The notes below the pieces were generated by a model, which saw nothing but the letters and a program-made list of their open reading frames with translations, did not search any database and was not told the DNA's origin. Position numbers and translations under genes: made by a program. Of a stretch of DNA of 64,000 bases, positions 37,568 to 46,398 are shown piece by piece. Source of the DNA: Paenibacillus sp. BSR1-1 (lineage in GTDB: Bacteria > Bacillota > Bacilli > Bacillales > Cytobacillaceae); the NCBI RefSeq assembly GCF_030403775.1, contig NZ_JAQMWQ010000001.1, forward strand, positions 496,001 to 560,000, read 5' to 3'. The stretch's first letter is position 1, and every line of letters begins with the position of its first letter.

Positions 37568-38410
37568 TTATTCTCTTCTAAAAAATCCATAAACTCCAGT
37601 TGTCTGAATGATATTTGTGAAAGCATTGGGATCAACTTCTTTTATAATTCTCTCTAAATCAAACAGCTCATAGCGGGTAATAACAATCATCATGATTTCA
37701 CGAGTTTCATTCGTAAAGGCTCCTTTACCTTGAATCATAGTAATACCCCTTACAAGTTTGGCATGAATCGCTTTTTTCATTTCGTCTGCTTTTTTTGTAA
37801 TGATAAAAGCGGTAAGCTTTGCATGCCGGGTATGGATAGCATCCACCACCCTTGTTGAGGTGTATAAGAAAACAAGGGTATAAAGCGCTTTTTCGGCACC
37901 ATAAAGGAATCCCGCCGTGACAATGATAATACTATTTAACACAAACATATACGGACCAATTGGCTTGTCCTTTAATCTTGATAATACCATTGCAATGATA
38001 TCCAGGCCTCCGGTGGAAGCTCCCCATTTTAATGTTATACCAACACCTGCCGCTACAATGACACCGCCAAAAACGGCATTTAACAATATATCGTGCGATA
38101 CTTGTTTAACAGGGATTATCTCTAAAAATAAAGATGAAAGCGCAACACTAAGAAAGCTATAAACAGTAAATGACCTGCCTACTTTCATCCATCCAAGAAT
38201 TGCAACTGGAATATTCAGTAACAAAAGTAAAAATCCCATTGATACGTTAATAGGTGTATGGTCACTTAATACCTTTGAAAGTAATTGAGCCATACCAGCT
38301 ACCCCACTGGAGTATATATTTGCAGGGATAAGAAATAAATTCATTCCTAATGCATTTAAAAATGCACCTGCAACAACAATGATGATTTTTTGAGTTTGGA
38401 GCCAAAGCAA
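37568..38410 (-). CDS. YitT family membrane protein (DUF161 and DUF2179)
   Basis: 280 residues. Five or six membrane helices in the first 170 residues include the family motifs PANIYSSGVAGMAQL and LKWGASTGGLDIIAM. A C-terminal soluble DUF2179 domain follows (MIQGKGAFTNETREIMMIVITRYELFDLERII). TTG start behind AAGGAGGG. Bacillus genomes have several such paralogues of unclear function. Confidence 0.9.
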   Translation of the reverse strand: MLWLQTQKIIIVVAGAFLNALGMNLFLIPANIYSSGVAGMAQLLSKVLSDHTPINVSMGFLLLLLNIPVAILGWMKVGRSFTVYSFLSVALSSLFLEIIPVKQVSHDILLNAVFGGVIVAAGVGITLKWGASTGGLDIIAMVLSRLKDKPIGPYMFVLNSIIIVTAGFLYGAEKALYTLVFLYTSTRVVDAIHTRHAKLTAFIITKKADEMKKAIHAKLVRGITMIQGKGAFTNETREIMMIVITRYELFDLERIIKEVDPNAFTNIIQTTGVYGFFRRE

Positions 38411-38519
38411 GAAAACGCCCTCCTTTATTTTTTATACCATGACAATTTGATAATTGTATTTTTAAGATGAAACCGATAAACTGAAACTAAATATAATAGC
38501 TTGAAAGCAGGTGAGCTTC

Positions 38520-39377
38520 ATGCAGGTGAAAATACTGGCTGACAGCGCATGCGATTTACCTCTAAGTTTCTACGAAGATAATAATGTCACATTAATTCCC
38601 TTGAAGGTCCACATTAATGATGAGGAATTTGAAGATGTAAAAACGATTGACCCAAAAACGGTTTATGATGCCATTCGAGGCGGATCGGTTCCCAAAACCT
38701 CACAAGCTTCTCCCCTAACGTTTGAGGAGATTTTCACACAAATGGCCGAAAATAATGAAGATGGAATTTACATAGCCTTTTCTTCCGAATTGTCAGGAAC
38801 ATATTCCACCGCTGTTATGATTCTTGACCAAGTGAAGGAAAAATATCCAAATTTTAATTTAACGATAGTCGATACGAAGTGTGCCTCGCTTGGACAAGGT
38901 TTAATCGTCAAGGAAGCAACAAGACTAGCTGCTGAAAATGCAGCCAAGGAAAACATTTTAAAAGAAGTACAGTTTAGAAGTGAGCATATGGAGCATCTCT
39001 TTACGGTTGAAGATTTGGACTATTTGGCAAAAGGCGGACGAGTCTCTAAAGCATCTGCCTTTCTCGGCGGATTGCTGAATATCAAGCCTATACTAAATGT
39101 AGAAGATGGAAAACTTGTTCCGATTGAAAAATTACGGGGAAAGAAAAAAGTATTTCGACGTATAATCGAGCTTATGGAGGAACGCGGTTCAAATATGCAG
39201 GAACAAATTATCGGGATCAGTCACGCTGATAATGAAGAAACTGCCTTAGAAATAAAAACAATGATTGAGGAAGCGTTCCATCCAAAAGAAGTTTTCATTT
39301 CTTCAATTGGATCAGCTATTGGCGCTCATACAGGTGCAGGTACCATCGCCATATTCTTTTTAAACGAAAATCCATAA
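38520..39377 (+). CDS. DegV family fatty-acid-binding protein
   Basis: 285 residues with the DegV opening VKILADSACDLP, SQASPLTFEEIF, YIAFSSELSGTYSTA, and the C-terminal GSAIGAHTGAGTIAIFF. DegV proteins bind long-chain fatty acids; FakB members hand them to a kinase. The ATG at 38520 has AGGTGAG at proper distance. An in-frame GTG at 38511 overlaps that site. Confidence 0.92.
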   Translation: MQVKILADSACDLPLSFYEDNNVTLIPLKVHINDEEFEDVKTIDPKTVYDAIRGGSVPKTSQASPLTFEEIFTQMAENNEDGIYIAFSSELSGTYSTAVMILDQVKEKYPNFNLTIVDTKCASLGQGLIVKEATRLAAENAAKENILKEVQFRSEHMEHLFTVEDLDYLAKGGRVSKASAFLGGLLNIKPILNVEDGKLVPIEKLRGKKKVFRRIIELMEERGSNMQEQIIGISHADNEETALEIKTMIEEAFHPKEVFISSIGSAIGAHTGAGTIAIFFLNENP

Positions 39378-39405
39378 AAAAACAGAGCAGATTTGCTCTG
39401 TTTTT
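39378..39405. terminator. Bidirectional terminator between degV and the DUF3941 gene
   Basis: 12-bp perfect inverted repeat AAAAACAGAGCA / TGCTCTGTTTTT with a 4-nt loop. Confidence 0.92.
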
Positions 39406-39536
39406 TATTTGTGATCAGTCGTTTTCGAGTATTGATTTTTCCCGGCCTGACGATTTTTTTCGCGCATCATATTTTTTTCATGGCGAAGTGCATTATTATC
39501 TTTTGCTTTTTTATCATTATCTGATGTATGCGGCAT
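39405..39536 (-). CDS. DUF3941 family small protein
   Basis: 43-residue, highly charged protein (MPHTSDNDKKAKDNNALRHE...QAGKNQYSKTTDHK), rich in Lys, Asn and Asp with no hydrophobic stretch. The composition and MREKNRQ...YSKxTDH pattern match the DUF3941 small proteins of Bacillaceae. Start behind GAAAGGGG. Function unknown. Confidence 0.75.
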   Translation of the reverse strand: MPHTSDNDKKAKDNNALRHEKNMMREKNRQAGKNQYSKTTDHK

Positions 39537-39608
39537 CTTTTTCTTACCCCTTTCAAATTACTTCACTTGTAGTTTCTGTTAATTTGAAAAAGATATGTAA
39601 TCGACTTA

Positions 39609-40472
39609 TTATTCTTTCTTGGCGTATGTCCAGCTGCCTTCCTGATATACCCTGCCATCTTTCATTAACTTTCCCAGTGCCCGTTTGAATGCACCCTTGC
39701 TTAATTGAAAACGTTCTTGTATATCCTCCGGCATACTTTTATCGTTGTATGGCATCGCACCATTTCTGCTCATCAAGTATTCATAAATCCTTTCCGCATC
39801 TAAGTCTTGCGATTCTTCTTTTCTGGCAAGCAAGGAAACGTTAATCGTTCCATCTTCCTTAATATCGATGATTCGCCCTTCAACTTTTTCACCTAAACGC
39901 GGCTCCTGCTTTCTCTGCGACTCATGAATAAATCCTTTGAAACCTTCCAAAGTGTAAACCCAGCTTCCAACTTTCGCTGTCCGGTATATGTGTCCTTGGA
40001 TATTTTTGTTATAATCATTTCTCGTTGCTTTTGCCGATATAGATTGAATTACCTGATCACTTGCAAGCTTTGCATACAAAAGGGAATTTCGAGTAACCCT
40101 TAAGGTGATATAGACTAAATCTCCTTCCTTGGGCCATGCCGATCTATATGAAGGGAGGTCATCTCTTCCCAGCAGGATATCCTTTTGAAGTCCAATGTTA
40201 AGGAAAACGCCATGATCGGGGTTGATATCTGTTACCTTAACCCATGCATATTTGCCAACAGCGATTTCCGGAATGTTTGTAGAGGCAGAAATTCGTCCTG
40301 CTGAGTCAACGTAAAGAAAAACCTCAACCTGATCCCCTTCCTCTAATTCTTGATGTGCTTCATTATTATGTAATAACACATCTTCAGTTCCATCCGTTAA
40401 AAAATAACCAAATTCAGATTGTCTAGCTACGGTTAATGTTGTTGTTTGACCAATTAGTTCATTTAAAGACAT
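39609..40472 (-). CDS. cvfB: S1-domain RNA-binding protein CvfB (YitL)
   Basis: 287 residues: tandem S1-like domains (GVFLNIGLQKDILLGRDDLP; GFKGFIHESQRKQEPRLGEKVEGRI) and a C-terminal winged-helix domain (IQERFQLSKGAFKRALGKLMKDGRVYQEGSWTY). CvfB influences virulence-factor expression in staphylococci; B. subtilis has YitL. It lies divergent from the YajQ-family gene, as yitL lies next to yitK. Confidence 0.92.
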   Translation of the reverse strand: MSLNELIGQTTTLTVARQSEFGYFLTDGTEDVLLHNNEAHQELEEGDQVEVFLYVDSAGRISASTNIPEIAVGKYAWVKVTDINPDHGVFLNIGLQKDILLGRDDLPSYRSAWPKEGDLVYITLRVTRNSLLYAKLASDQVIQSISAKATRNDYNKNIQGHIYRTAKVGSWVYTLEGFKGFIHESQRKQEPRLGEKVEGRIIDIKEDGTINVSLLARKEESQDLDAERIYEYLMSRNGAMPYNDKSMPEDIQERFQLSKGAFKRALGKLMKDGRVYQEGSWTYAKKE

Positions 40473-40608
40473 ATATGACTCCCCTTTTCTTTTTGGAGCT
40501 TTTATTTAAGTTGTAATAGCCTGCTATATTTTACTATAATGTACCCATAAAGGGAAACTTTAGCAGAGAAACATTTGTACATAAAAATATAAAAATGGAG
40601 GTTTTGTT

Positions 40609-41100
40609 ATGTCTAAAGACAGCTCATTTGATATTGTATCCAAAGTTGATTTTTCCGAAGTTACCAATGCAATTACGCAAACAATGAAGGAAATTAGCAC
40701 CCGCTACGATTTTAAAGGCAGCAAGAGTGAGGTTTCTCTCGACAAAGAAGAGCTTGTCCTTGTTTCCGATGATGAGTATAAAATGGATCAGTTAAAAGAT
40801 GTTCTACTCGGAAAATTAATCAAAAGAGGTGTTCCAGTAAGAAACCTTGATTATGGGAAAATCGAAAAAGCCTCAGGCGGTACAGTACGTCAAAGAGCCA
40901 AGCTAGTTCAAGGCATTGACAAGGAAAATGCGAAAAAGATTAATACCATTATTAAAAACAGCGGGGTTAAGGTAAAAAGTCAGGTGCAAGATGACCAAGT
41001 ACGGGTTAGCGGCAAAAGCCGTGACGATTTGCAAAAAATAATTTCCTTGGTCCGCGAAGCCGATCTTACTGTAGATGTTCAATTTATTAATTACCGTTAA
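40609..41100 (+). CDS. YajQ family nucleotide-binding protein (DUF520)
   Basis: 163 residues, the standard length. Begins [21 protein letters not shown]; blocks [33 protein letters not shown] and the end [10 protein letters not shown] are diagnostic. Some YajQ proteins bind c-di-GMP in other phyla; whether this one does is unknown. Start behind AATGGAGG. Equivalent to B. subtilis YitK. Confidence 0.95.
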   Translation: MSKDSSFDIVSKVDFSEVTNAITQTMKEISTRYDFKGSKSEVSLDKEELVLVSDDEYKMDQLKDVLLGKLIKRGVPVRNLDYGKIEKASGGTVRQRAKLVQGIDKENAKKINTIIKNSGVKVKSQVQDDQVRVSGKSRDDLQKIISLVREADLTVDVQFINYR

Positions 41101-41106
41101 AATCAT

Positions 41107-41138
41107 GGCGAAAGGATTTTTATCCTGACGCCTTTTTT
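41107..41138 (+). terminator. Terminator of the YajQ-family gene
   Basis: GGCG-AA-AGGAT / ATCCT-GA-CGCC hairpin with an internal loop, followed by TTTTTT. Confidence 0.8.
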
Positions 41139-41204
41139 ATTGTATTCAACATTAGATTTACACGAAAACTAACAGGTGAAATGATCACTTGGAGGTATTT
41201 ACAC

Positions 41205-42077
41205 ATGAGCAACAAGCAAAATCAGCCAAAAGTTACCTTCCCGCCTCAACATCAAAATCATCAGCCTGGTATTGAAAGCGAAATGAATCCACTGCCTGTA
41301 TCGATTGATCCCAATTATAAGCCAGGCGGGAAGCTAGCAGGAAAATCAGCGATAATTACCGGCGGTGACAGCGGAATTGGGAAATCAGTGGCCATTTATT
41401 TTGCCAAAGAAGGCGCTGATATAGCAATCGTTTACTTGGAAGAGCATGGAGATGCGGAAGAAACAAAGCAGTTAGTAGAAGCGGAGGGCCGACGCTGCCT
41501 CCTTTATGCAGGTGATATCGGAAATGAGGATTATTGTAAGGATATCATTCATAAAATCATTTCTGAATTTGGTAAGCTGGACATTCTCGTTAACAATGCT
41601 GCTGAGCAGCATCCGCAAAAAAGCCTGCTGAATATTACTTCTGCACAATTAGAAAAAACGTTCCGGACCAATATTTTTTCTTACTTTTACATGACGAAAA
41701 TGGCTCTGCCCTATTTAAAGAATGGAGCATCGATTATCAATACCGCTTCCATCACTGCCTACGAGGGTAATGAACAATTACTAGATTACTCTGCTACTAA
41801 AGGTGCCATTGTTACCTTTACGCGCTCACTGGCAAAATCGCTTGCACCTCAAGGAATCCGTGTAAACGGGGTTGCACCCGGACCAATCTGGACGCCGCTT
41901 ATCCCTTCCACCTTTCCTGCCGATCAGGTTGCAACCTTTGGTTCGACGACGACTATGGGAAGGGCTGGGCAGCCTTACGAACTTGCACCCAGCTATGTTT
42001 TCCTGGCATCAGACGACTCTTCCTATGTAAGCGGTCAAATGATACACGTGAACGGTGGAACTATTGTTAATGGGTAA
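41205..42077 (+). CDS. SDR family oxidoreductase
   Basis: 290-residue short-chain dehydrogenase of the GSP39/YhdF type. An N-terminal extension (FPPQHQNHQPGIESEMNPLP) precedes the cofactor motif TGGDSGIGKSVA. NNAAEQH, the catalytic Ser (NTASITAYEG) and YSATKGA (Tyr-Lys), and PGPIWTPLIPSTF follow. Start ATG at 41205 behind TTGGAGG; an ATG eight codons upstream lacks a site. Substrate unknown; relatives are general-stress proteins. Confidence 0.93.
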   Translation: MSNKQNQPKVTFPPQHQNHQPGIESEMNPLPVSIDPNYKPGGKLAGKSAIITGGDSGIGKSVAIYFAKEGADIAIVYLEEHGDAEETKQLVEAEGRRCLLYAGDIGNEDYCKDIIHKIISEFGKLDILVNNAAEQHPQKSLLNITSAQLEKTFRTNIFSYFYMTKMALPYLKNGASIINTASITAYEGNEQLLDYSATKGAIVTFTRSLAKSLAPQGIRVNGVAPGPIWTPLIPSTFPADQVATFGSTTTMGRAGQPYELAPSYVFLASDDSSYVSGQMIHVNGGTIVNG

Positions 42078-42113
42078 AAAAACGCATCGGGAGTACAGCC
42101 CCGATGCGTTTTT
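42078..42113. terminator. Bidirectional terminator between the SDR and amylase-like genes
   Basis: 14-bp perfect inverted repeat AAAAACGCATCGGG / CCCGATGCGTTTTT with an 8-nt loop. Confidence 0.93.
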
Positions 42114-43629
42114 AATTCGTTCTTCTTCTTCTTTTAAGAATTAAAAAAAGAAATAAGAACACCAATAAATAAACAACAATTAACGATGCTATATGTGGTA
42201 TGTTGAGACCACTTTTCTTTGTCAAGACATATATTTCTGATTCATCGCGATCGATAATTAGATTATATTGATTATCATGGCTTCGAACAAGGTCTCCTCC
42301 AAGTAAGCCGCGCAGCTCTTTCCCGCCTTCAAGCTGATTTTTTGTCAGCGTAACCTTTTGGGATTTTCGTGTATTATTGATTGCAATAATGGAGGTTTCA
42401 CCTTGGTAGACACGCTTATAAACAGACATCCCATCTTGATTATAGAGCATCTCCATTGTTCCTCTTGTTAATGAAGGCAGCGTATTTCTTAATTCACCCA
42501 GCTTTGTAATATAGTCGATGAGCTCCTTTTCAGCTCTAAAACTCATTTGCCGGCGATTGTCTGGAATTTCTCCACCATTTAATGCAATTTCGGTTCCGTA
42601 ATACACATTCGGAATGCCTGGAGTCGTATAGAGATAGGTCAAAGCCGTTTTCCAGCGTGAGCCGGGGAACTGCCTCTGGTCCACAATGTCACTCGTAAAT
42701 CTGACGGTGTACTCATTATCAAAAAATGTTCCATTTTGAAAAGCTGATTGCCTGTTTTTAGTATTCGATGAGACTGAATGTAAGGGTTGATTCGTATTTG
42801 CAAAGGCTTTCCGTGAAGACTCACTTTGATTATAATCCAACATGCTATCGATACCAGCGCTTTGAAATTTATTTAAATCAAGTGATGTATTTTCTGCTGG
42901 AATTCCTTGTAGGAAGAAGTCTTTTTTCTCTTTTTTTACCGCGGTCGAAAAATCCTTCCAAAAGCTTAATGGAACATGATTTACTTCTGGCAGACCAAAT
43001 CCATCCACTTCTGTCTTTTTCATCCACCATTTAGCTGCATCAATTAAATATTTTTTTACTTCCGGATTTTCTTGATTTAGGTCAGGCAGCCCATTTACCC
43101 ATCCATTTTCAATTTGCTCCTGATTATTCCAATCTGCAACTTCCTGTTTTGGATGAAACCAATCGCTTTTGCTGGGATCCTTCACCCACGGATTATCAGC
43201 TGCTACATTGTTTGTAACAAAATCAAGAATCACTTTGATTTTTCTTTGATGTGCTTCTTTTACAAGCTTTTGAAAGGTTTCTAGCGTTCCAAAATGCTCG
43301 TCCACTTTATAAAAATCATTTACCCAATAACCATGATAACCATTCTTGGCATTGGCAAAAATGGGAGTTAGACGAATGGCAGTAAAGCCCATATCCTGTA
43401 TGTAATCTAATTTATCGATTATCCCTTGAATATCACCGCCATTAAAAGCTAACGGATCTTTTGTATTTGTGTCTATATCATTGCTTGTATCACCGTCATT
43501 AAATCGGTCGACCATGATTGAATATACCGTCTCATCCTGCCATAAACGATTTTCTTTTTGGACCTTAGCGCTAACTGGAATGGATGAAAATAACAATATT
43601 GCGATTAAAATGATTGAAATCCGTTTCAT
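42112..43629 (-). CDS. Alpha-amylase-family (GH13) protein, membrane-anchored, catalytic residues lost
   Basis: 505 residues: signal peptide (1-21), a GH13-like barrel (YSIMVDRFNDGD, GGDIQGIIDKLDYIQDMGFTAI, YHGYWVNDFYKVDEHFG), a beta-sandwich domain, then a C-terminal helix (LIVVYLLVFLFLFLIL) and KRRRRTN tail that should anchor it outside the membrane. All four GH13 motifs are altered. Motif I is DFVTNNV (His to Asn141). Motif II is DGFGLPEVNH (Arg to Gly212, nucleophile Asp to Pro214). Motif III has LQGIP where LIGEV is usual (acid Glu to Ile243). Motif IV FTSDIV replaces FxxNHD. The frame is open and has a good ribosome binding site (AGGAGG), so it looks like a pseudoenzyme rather than a decayed gene. 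Confidence 0.88.
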   Translation of the reverse strand: MKRISIILIAILLFSSIPVSAKVQKENRLWQDETVYSIMVDRFNDGDTSNDIDTNTKDPLAFNGGDIQGIIDKLDYIQDMGFTAIRLTPIFANAKNGYHGYWVNDFYKVDEHFGTLETFQKLVKEAHQRKIKVILDFVTNNVAADNPWVKDPSKSDWFHPKQEVADWNNQEQIENGWVNGLPDLNQENPEVKKYLIDAAKWWMKKTEVDGFGLPEVNHVPLSFWKDFSTAVKKEKKDFFLQGIPAENTSLDLNKFQSAGIDSMLDYNQSESSRKAFANTNQPLHSVSSNTKNRQSAFQNGTFFDNEYTVRFTSDIVDQRQFPGSRWKTALTYLYTTPGIPNVYYGTEIALNGGEIPDNRRQMSFRAEKELIDYITKLGELRNTLPSLTRGTMEMLYNQDGMSVYKRVYQGETSIIAINNTRKSQKVTLTKNQLEGGKELRGLLGGDLVRSHDNQYNLIIDRDESEIYVLTKKSGLNIPHIASLIVVYLLVFLFLFLILKRRRRTN

Positions 43630-43653
43630 TATAATATCCTCCTCATAAAAAAA

Positions 43654-43673
43654 GCGGGGGAACGGGCCCCCAC
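43654..43673 (-). terminator. Terminator of asnO
   Basis: GTGGGGG / CCCCCGC hairpin (minus strand, one G-U) with a 6-nt loop, followed by TTTTTTT. Confidence 0.8.
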
Positions 43674-43734
43674 CCTACACTTATTTTAATCCAACCATTG
43701 CCTTATTCCAAATTTAAACTAACAATTTATTGTT

Positions 43735-45582
43735 CTAATTTACTATGTTGATATTATAATCTTTAAACCATGTGTGCAGTTGAACAAGGTAAGCCAATAG
43801 TTGCGGCCCTGTCATCAACTGGCCAAACCATGGTTCTTGAAAGGATTTCCCTCCCGAATCGACAATTGCCTCAAGCTTCTCTTTATTAAAGAATTCATGT
43901 AAGGCAGAGGATTTATCTAGCAGAACATTTTTTAAGACTTTCTGGACCGCCATTGTATACTGTGGATTATGTGTTTTGGGGTAAGGACTTTTTTTCCGGT
44001 AAAGAACTTCTTCTGGAAGAATCCCCTCAAATGCCTTCCGTAACAGTCCTTTTTCTCTTCCCCGATACATCTTCATCTCCCACGGGATATTCCAAACATA
44101 CTCGACCAACCGGTGATCTGCAAATGGGACTCTGACTTCAAGACTCGCCCCCATACTCATTCGGTCTTTCCGATCGAGCAGGGTGGTCATAAACCAGGTC
44201 ATATTTATATAGAATAATTCACGGCGTTTAGCTTCTTCTAAGCTTTCTCCTTCTAATTTTGGAGTTTCCGCAATTGCCTTTTGATATTGTTCCAAGCAAT
44301 AATTCTGTAATTGTAATTTTTCTTTCCAGTGAGGCTTTAATAAATTTTCCCGCTCTGACACTGACCGCATCCACGGGAACCCTGGCCGCTCCAAGTCCTG
44401 TTTGCGATGGAACCATGGGTAACCTCCAAAAATTTCATCAGCACATTCCCCGGATAGACTTACAACAAAATCCTTTTTTATTTCCTTACAAAACCAAAGC
44501 AGTGAGGAATCAATGTCTGCCATCCCTGGTAAGTCTCTTACATGAACCGCTTCGATTAAATCACTAACTAATTGCTGCTGAGAAATGACCTTGTTACGGT
44601 GCTTGGTGTGAAATTTATCTGTCATCATTTTAATATATTTTCCGTCTGCATCTGGCTGAAACTCATTCGATGAAAAATATTGGTCATTTCCTTCATAGTC
44701 AATCGAATAGGTATGAAGTTTCCCTTTATTTTGATCTGCGAAGCCTTTAGCAGCAATGGCAGTGATAATACTTGAATCCAGACCACCTGATAAAAAGGTA
44801 CATAACGGTACATCGGAAACAAGCTGCCTGGTCACTGCATCACTTACTAAAAAACGGACCTTTTCAGCAGTTTCCTCTATACTATCCTGATGTTTTTCGC
44901 TTTTTACATTCCAATAGCGCCAAATCTTTAATCCCTCTTTAGAAAAAGTTAACGCATGTGCAGGCCTAAGCTCCTGAACTCCTTTAAACACACCTGACCC
45001 AGGTGATCTTGATGGACCTGCTCCAAATATCTCAGCCAGACCTTCTTGGCTTACTTCGGTTTTCATTTCCGGGTGTGCTAGGATTGCCTTCATTTCCGAT
45101 GCAAATAAAAGCCCTTTATGATGTTCCGCGAAAAATAGCGGTTTTACCCCTAGTCTGTCTCGTCCAATAAAGAGTTTTTCGTTGTTGCTATCCCAGATTG
45201 CAAAGGCATAGATCCCGTTTAAGTAATTTACGCATTCTTCCGCCCATTCTATATAGGCAGTTAACAGAACTTCTGTATCAGAATGACCTTTAAAGGAATA
45301 TCCTTTAGTAAGGAGAATTTTGCGGATATCTTCAGTGTTATATAATTCCCCATTATAGCAAATGGTGAATTTTGCGTTTTCCTTTTGTTTGGACATGGGC
45401 TGCCTGCCCCCTTCAGGGTCGACAACAATAAGACGCTTGTGCCCAAAGCCTACATGTGTCTCAGTCCAGATGTTCGTTTCATCAGGGCCTCTCTTTGCCA
45501 GGGTTTTGGTCATTTTTTCAATTATATTTGATTCGTTTCTTACGTCCATACCATAATTAATCCATCCAGTAATTCCACACAT
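43735..45582 (-). CDS. asnO: Asparagine synthetase (glutamine-hydrolysing), AsnO type
   Basis: Makes asparagine from aspartate, ATP and glutamine. It is 615 residues, the length of B. subtilis AsnO (YisO), the sporulation-associated isozyme. N-terminal class II glutaminase with Cys2 nucleophile (MCGITGWINYG), RGPDE, NGELYN and SDTEVLL; C-terminal synthetase with the PP-loop LSGGLDSSI. Start behind AAAGGAG. yisL and gerP, its neighbours in B. subtilis, are close by here. Confidence 0.93.
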   Translation of the reverse strand: MCGITGWINYGMDVRNESNIIEKMTKTLAKRGPDETNIWTETHVGFGHKRLIVVDPEGGRQPMSKQKENAKFTICYNGELYNTEDIRKILLTKGYSFKGHSDTEVLLTAYIEWAEECVNYLNGIYAFAIWDSNNEKLFIGRDRLGVKPLFFAEHHKGLLFASEMKAILAHPEMKTEVSQEGLAEIFGAGPSRSPGSGVFKGVQELRPAHALTFSKEGLKIWRYWNVKSEKHQDSIEETAEKVRFLVSDAVTRQLVSDVPLCTFLSGGLDSSIITAIAAKGFADQNKGKLHTYSIDYEGNDQYFSSNEFQPDADGKYIKMMTDKFHTKHRNKVISQQQLVSDLIEAVHVRDLPGMADIDSSLLWFCKEIKKDFVVSLSGECADEIFGGYPWFHRKQDLERPGFPWMRSVSERENLLKPHWKEKLQLQNYCLEQYQKAIAETPKLEGESLEEAKRRELFYINMTWFMTTLLDRKDRMSMGASLEVRVPFADHRLVEYVWNIPWEMKMYRGREKGLLRKAFEGILPEEVLYRKKSPYPKTHNPQYTMAVQKVLKNVLLDKSSALHEFFNKEKLEAIVDSGGKSFQEPWFGQLMTGPQLLAYLVQLHTWFKDYNINIVN

Positions 45583-45803
45583 GTACGTTTCTCCTTTCTG
45601 TAAATCGAACTACTGTACATCCAATTTATGGTTTATTGTATTCAGCCCATTATTTTTGGTTATTTGTCCATTATCAGAATCGCAAATTTTGGTATACCAA
45701 AAGCGTTTAAATACTAATACTTAATTAAAAAAATTACCTTGTTATAAAATTTCAGGAAGATGTCTAAAAAGGATGATGTAAGCATCTGGTACGGAGGTTA
45801 ATA

Positions 45804-46367
45804 ATGAATCGACAACAACGAATGAATCTATACGATATTCAACAAAGAGCCTATACCGAGGGAACAGTGGAACAAATTAATGATCAGTGGATATTTTTTG
45901 ATGAGGAGACGGAAGAAGCAGCTATGCTGGAGGATTATCTACAGCAGGAAATTGAAGTTTTCCGGATGAATCGATGGAAAAAAGGGATTTTGTATGAGTC
46001 TGGGAAAATTCGAATCGGAAAAGAAGCGACCATGCTTCGGGACCATGACTTGGTGAGAATCCGGAAGCATTTAGTCTACTCCCTCGAAAGGCTATTAGAA
46101 GGGGTTAATGATGACGCCTTCTTCCAATTTGTTACCACATTAAACTCATTAAACTTTTCCATTTACGATTGTATTTATTGCTACAATCATCTCTCATTTT
46201 TATCGGATGAACACCGGAAAGACGGCGTAAATTTTATGGTTTTTGATAATCAGGAGCAAATTTGCAATGTTCAGCATCATTTTTTCTACTACGAAAAGGT
46301 CAACGACCGCTTCGAATTCACTTTAAATACCGGAAAAAGACTTATTATCGAGAAAATGATTTCATAA
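45804..46367 (+). CDS. DUF2777-like protein
   Basis: 187-residue soluble protein. It begins MNRQQRMNLYDIQQRAYTEG and has an early beta-region (TVEQINDQWIFFDEETEEAAML) and a Cys-containing stretch FSIYDCIYCYNHLSFL. I tentatively place it in the small Bacillus family DUF2777. No known function or catalytic motif. Start behind ACGGAGG; divergent from asnO. Confidence 0.6.
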   Translation: MNRQQRMNLYDIQQRAYTEGTVEQINDQWIFFDEETEEAAMLEDYLQQEIEVFRMNRWKKGILYESGKIRIGKEATMLRDHDLVRIRKHLVYSLERLLEGVNDDAFFQFVTTLNSLNFSIYDCIYCYNHLSFLSDEHRKDGVNFMVFDNQEQICNVQHHFFYYEKVNDRFEFTLNTGKRLIIEKMIS

Positions 46368-46371
46368 AACG

Positions 46372-46398
46372 AAAAGGCAGGGATGATCCCAGCCTTTT
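46372..46398. terminator. Bidirectional terminator between the DUF2777-like gene and moeB
   Basis: AAAAGGCAGGGAT / ATCCCAGCCTTTT hairpin (one mismatch) between converging genes. Confidence 0.85.

Noticed and set aside
39488..39688. Plus-strand frame opposite the DUF3941 gene
   Set aside because: The minus strand holds a recognisable small conserved protein with a ribosome binding site; the plus frame has neither.
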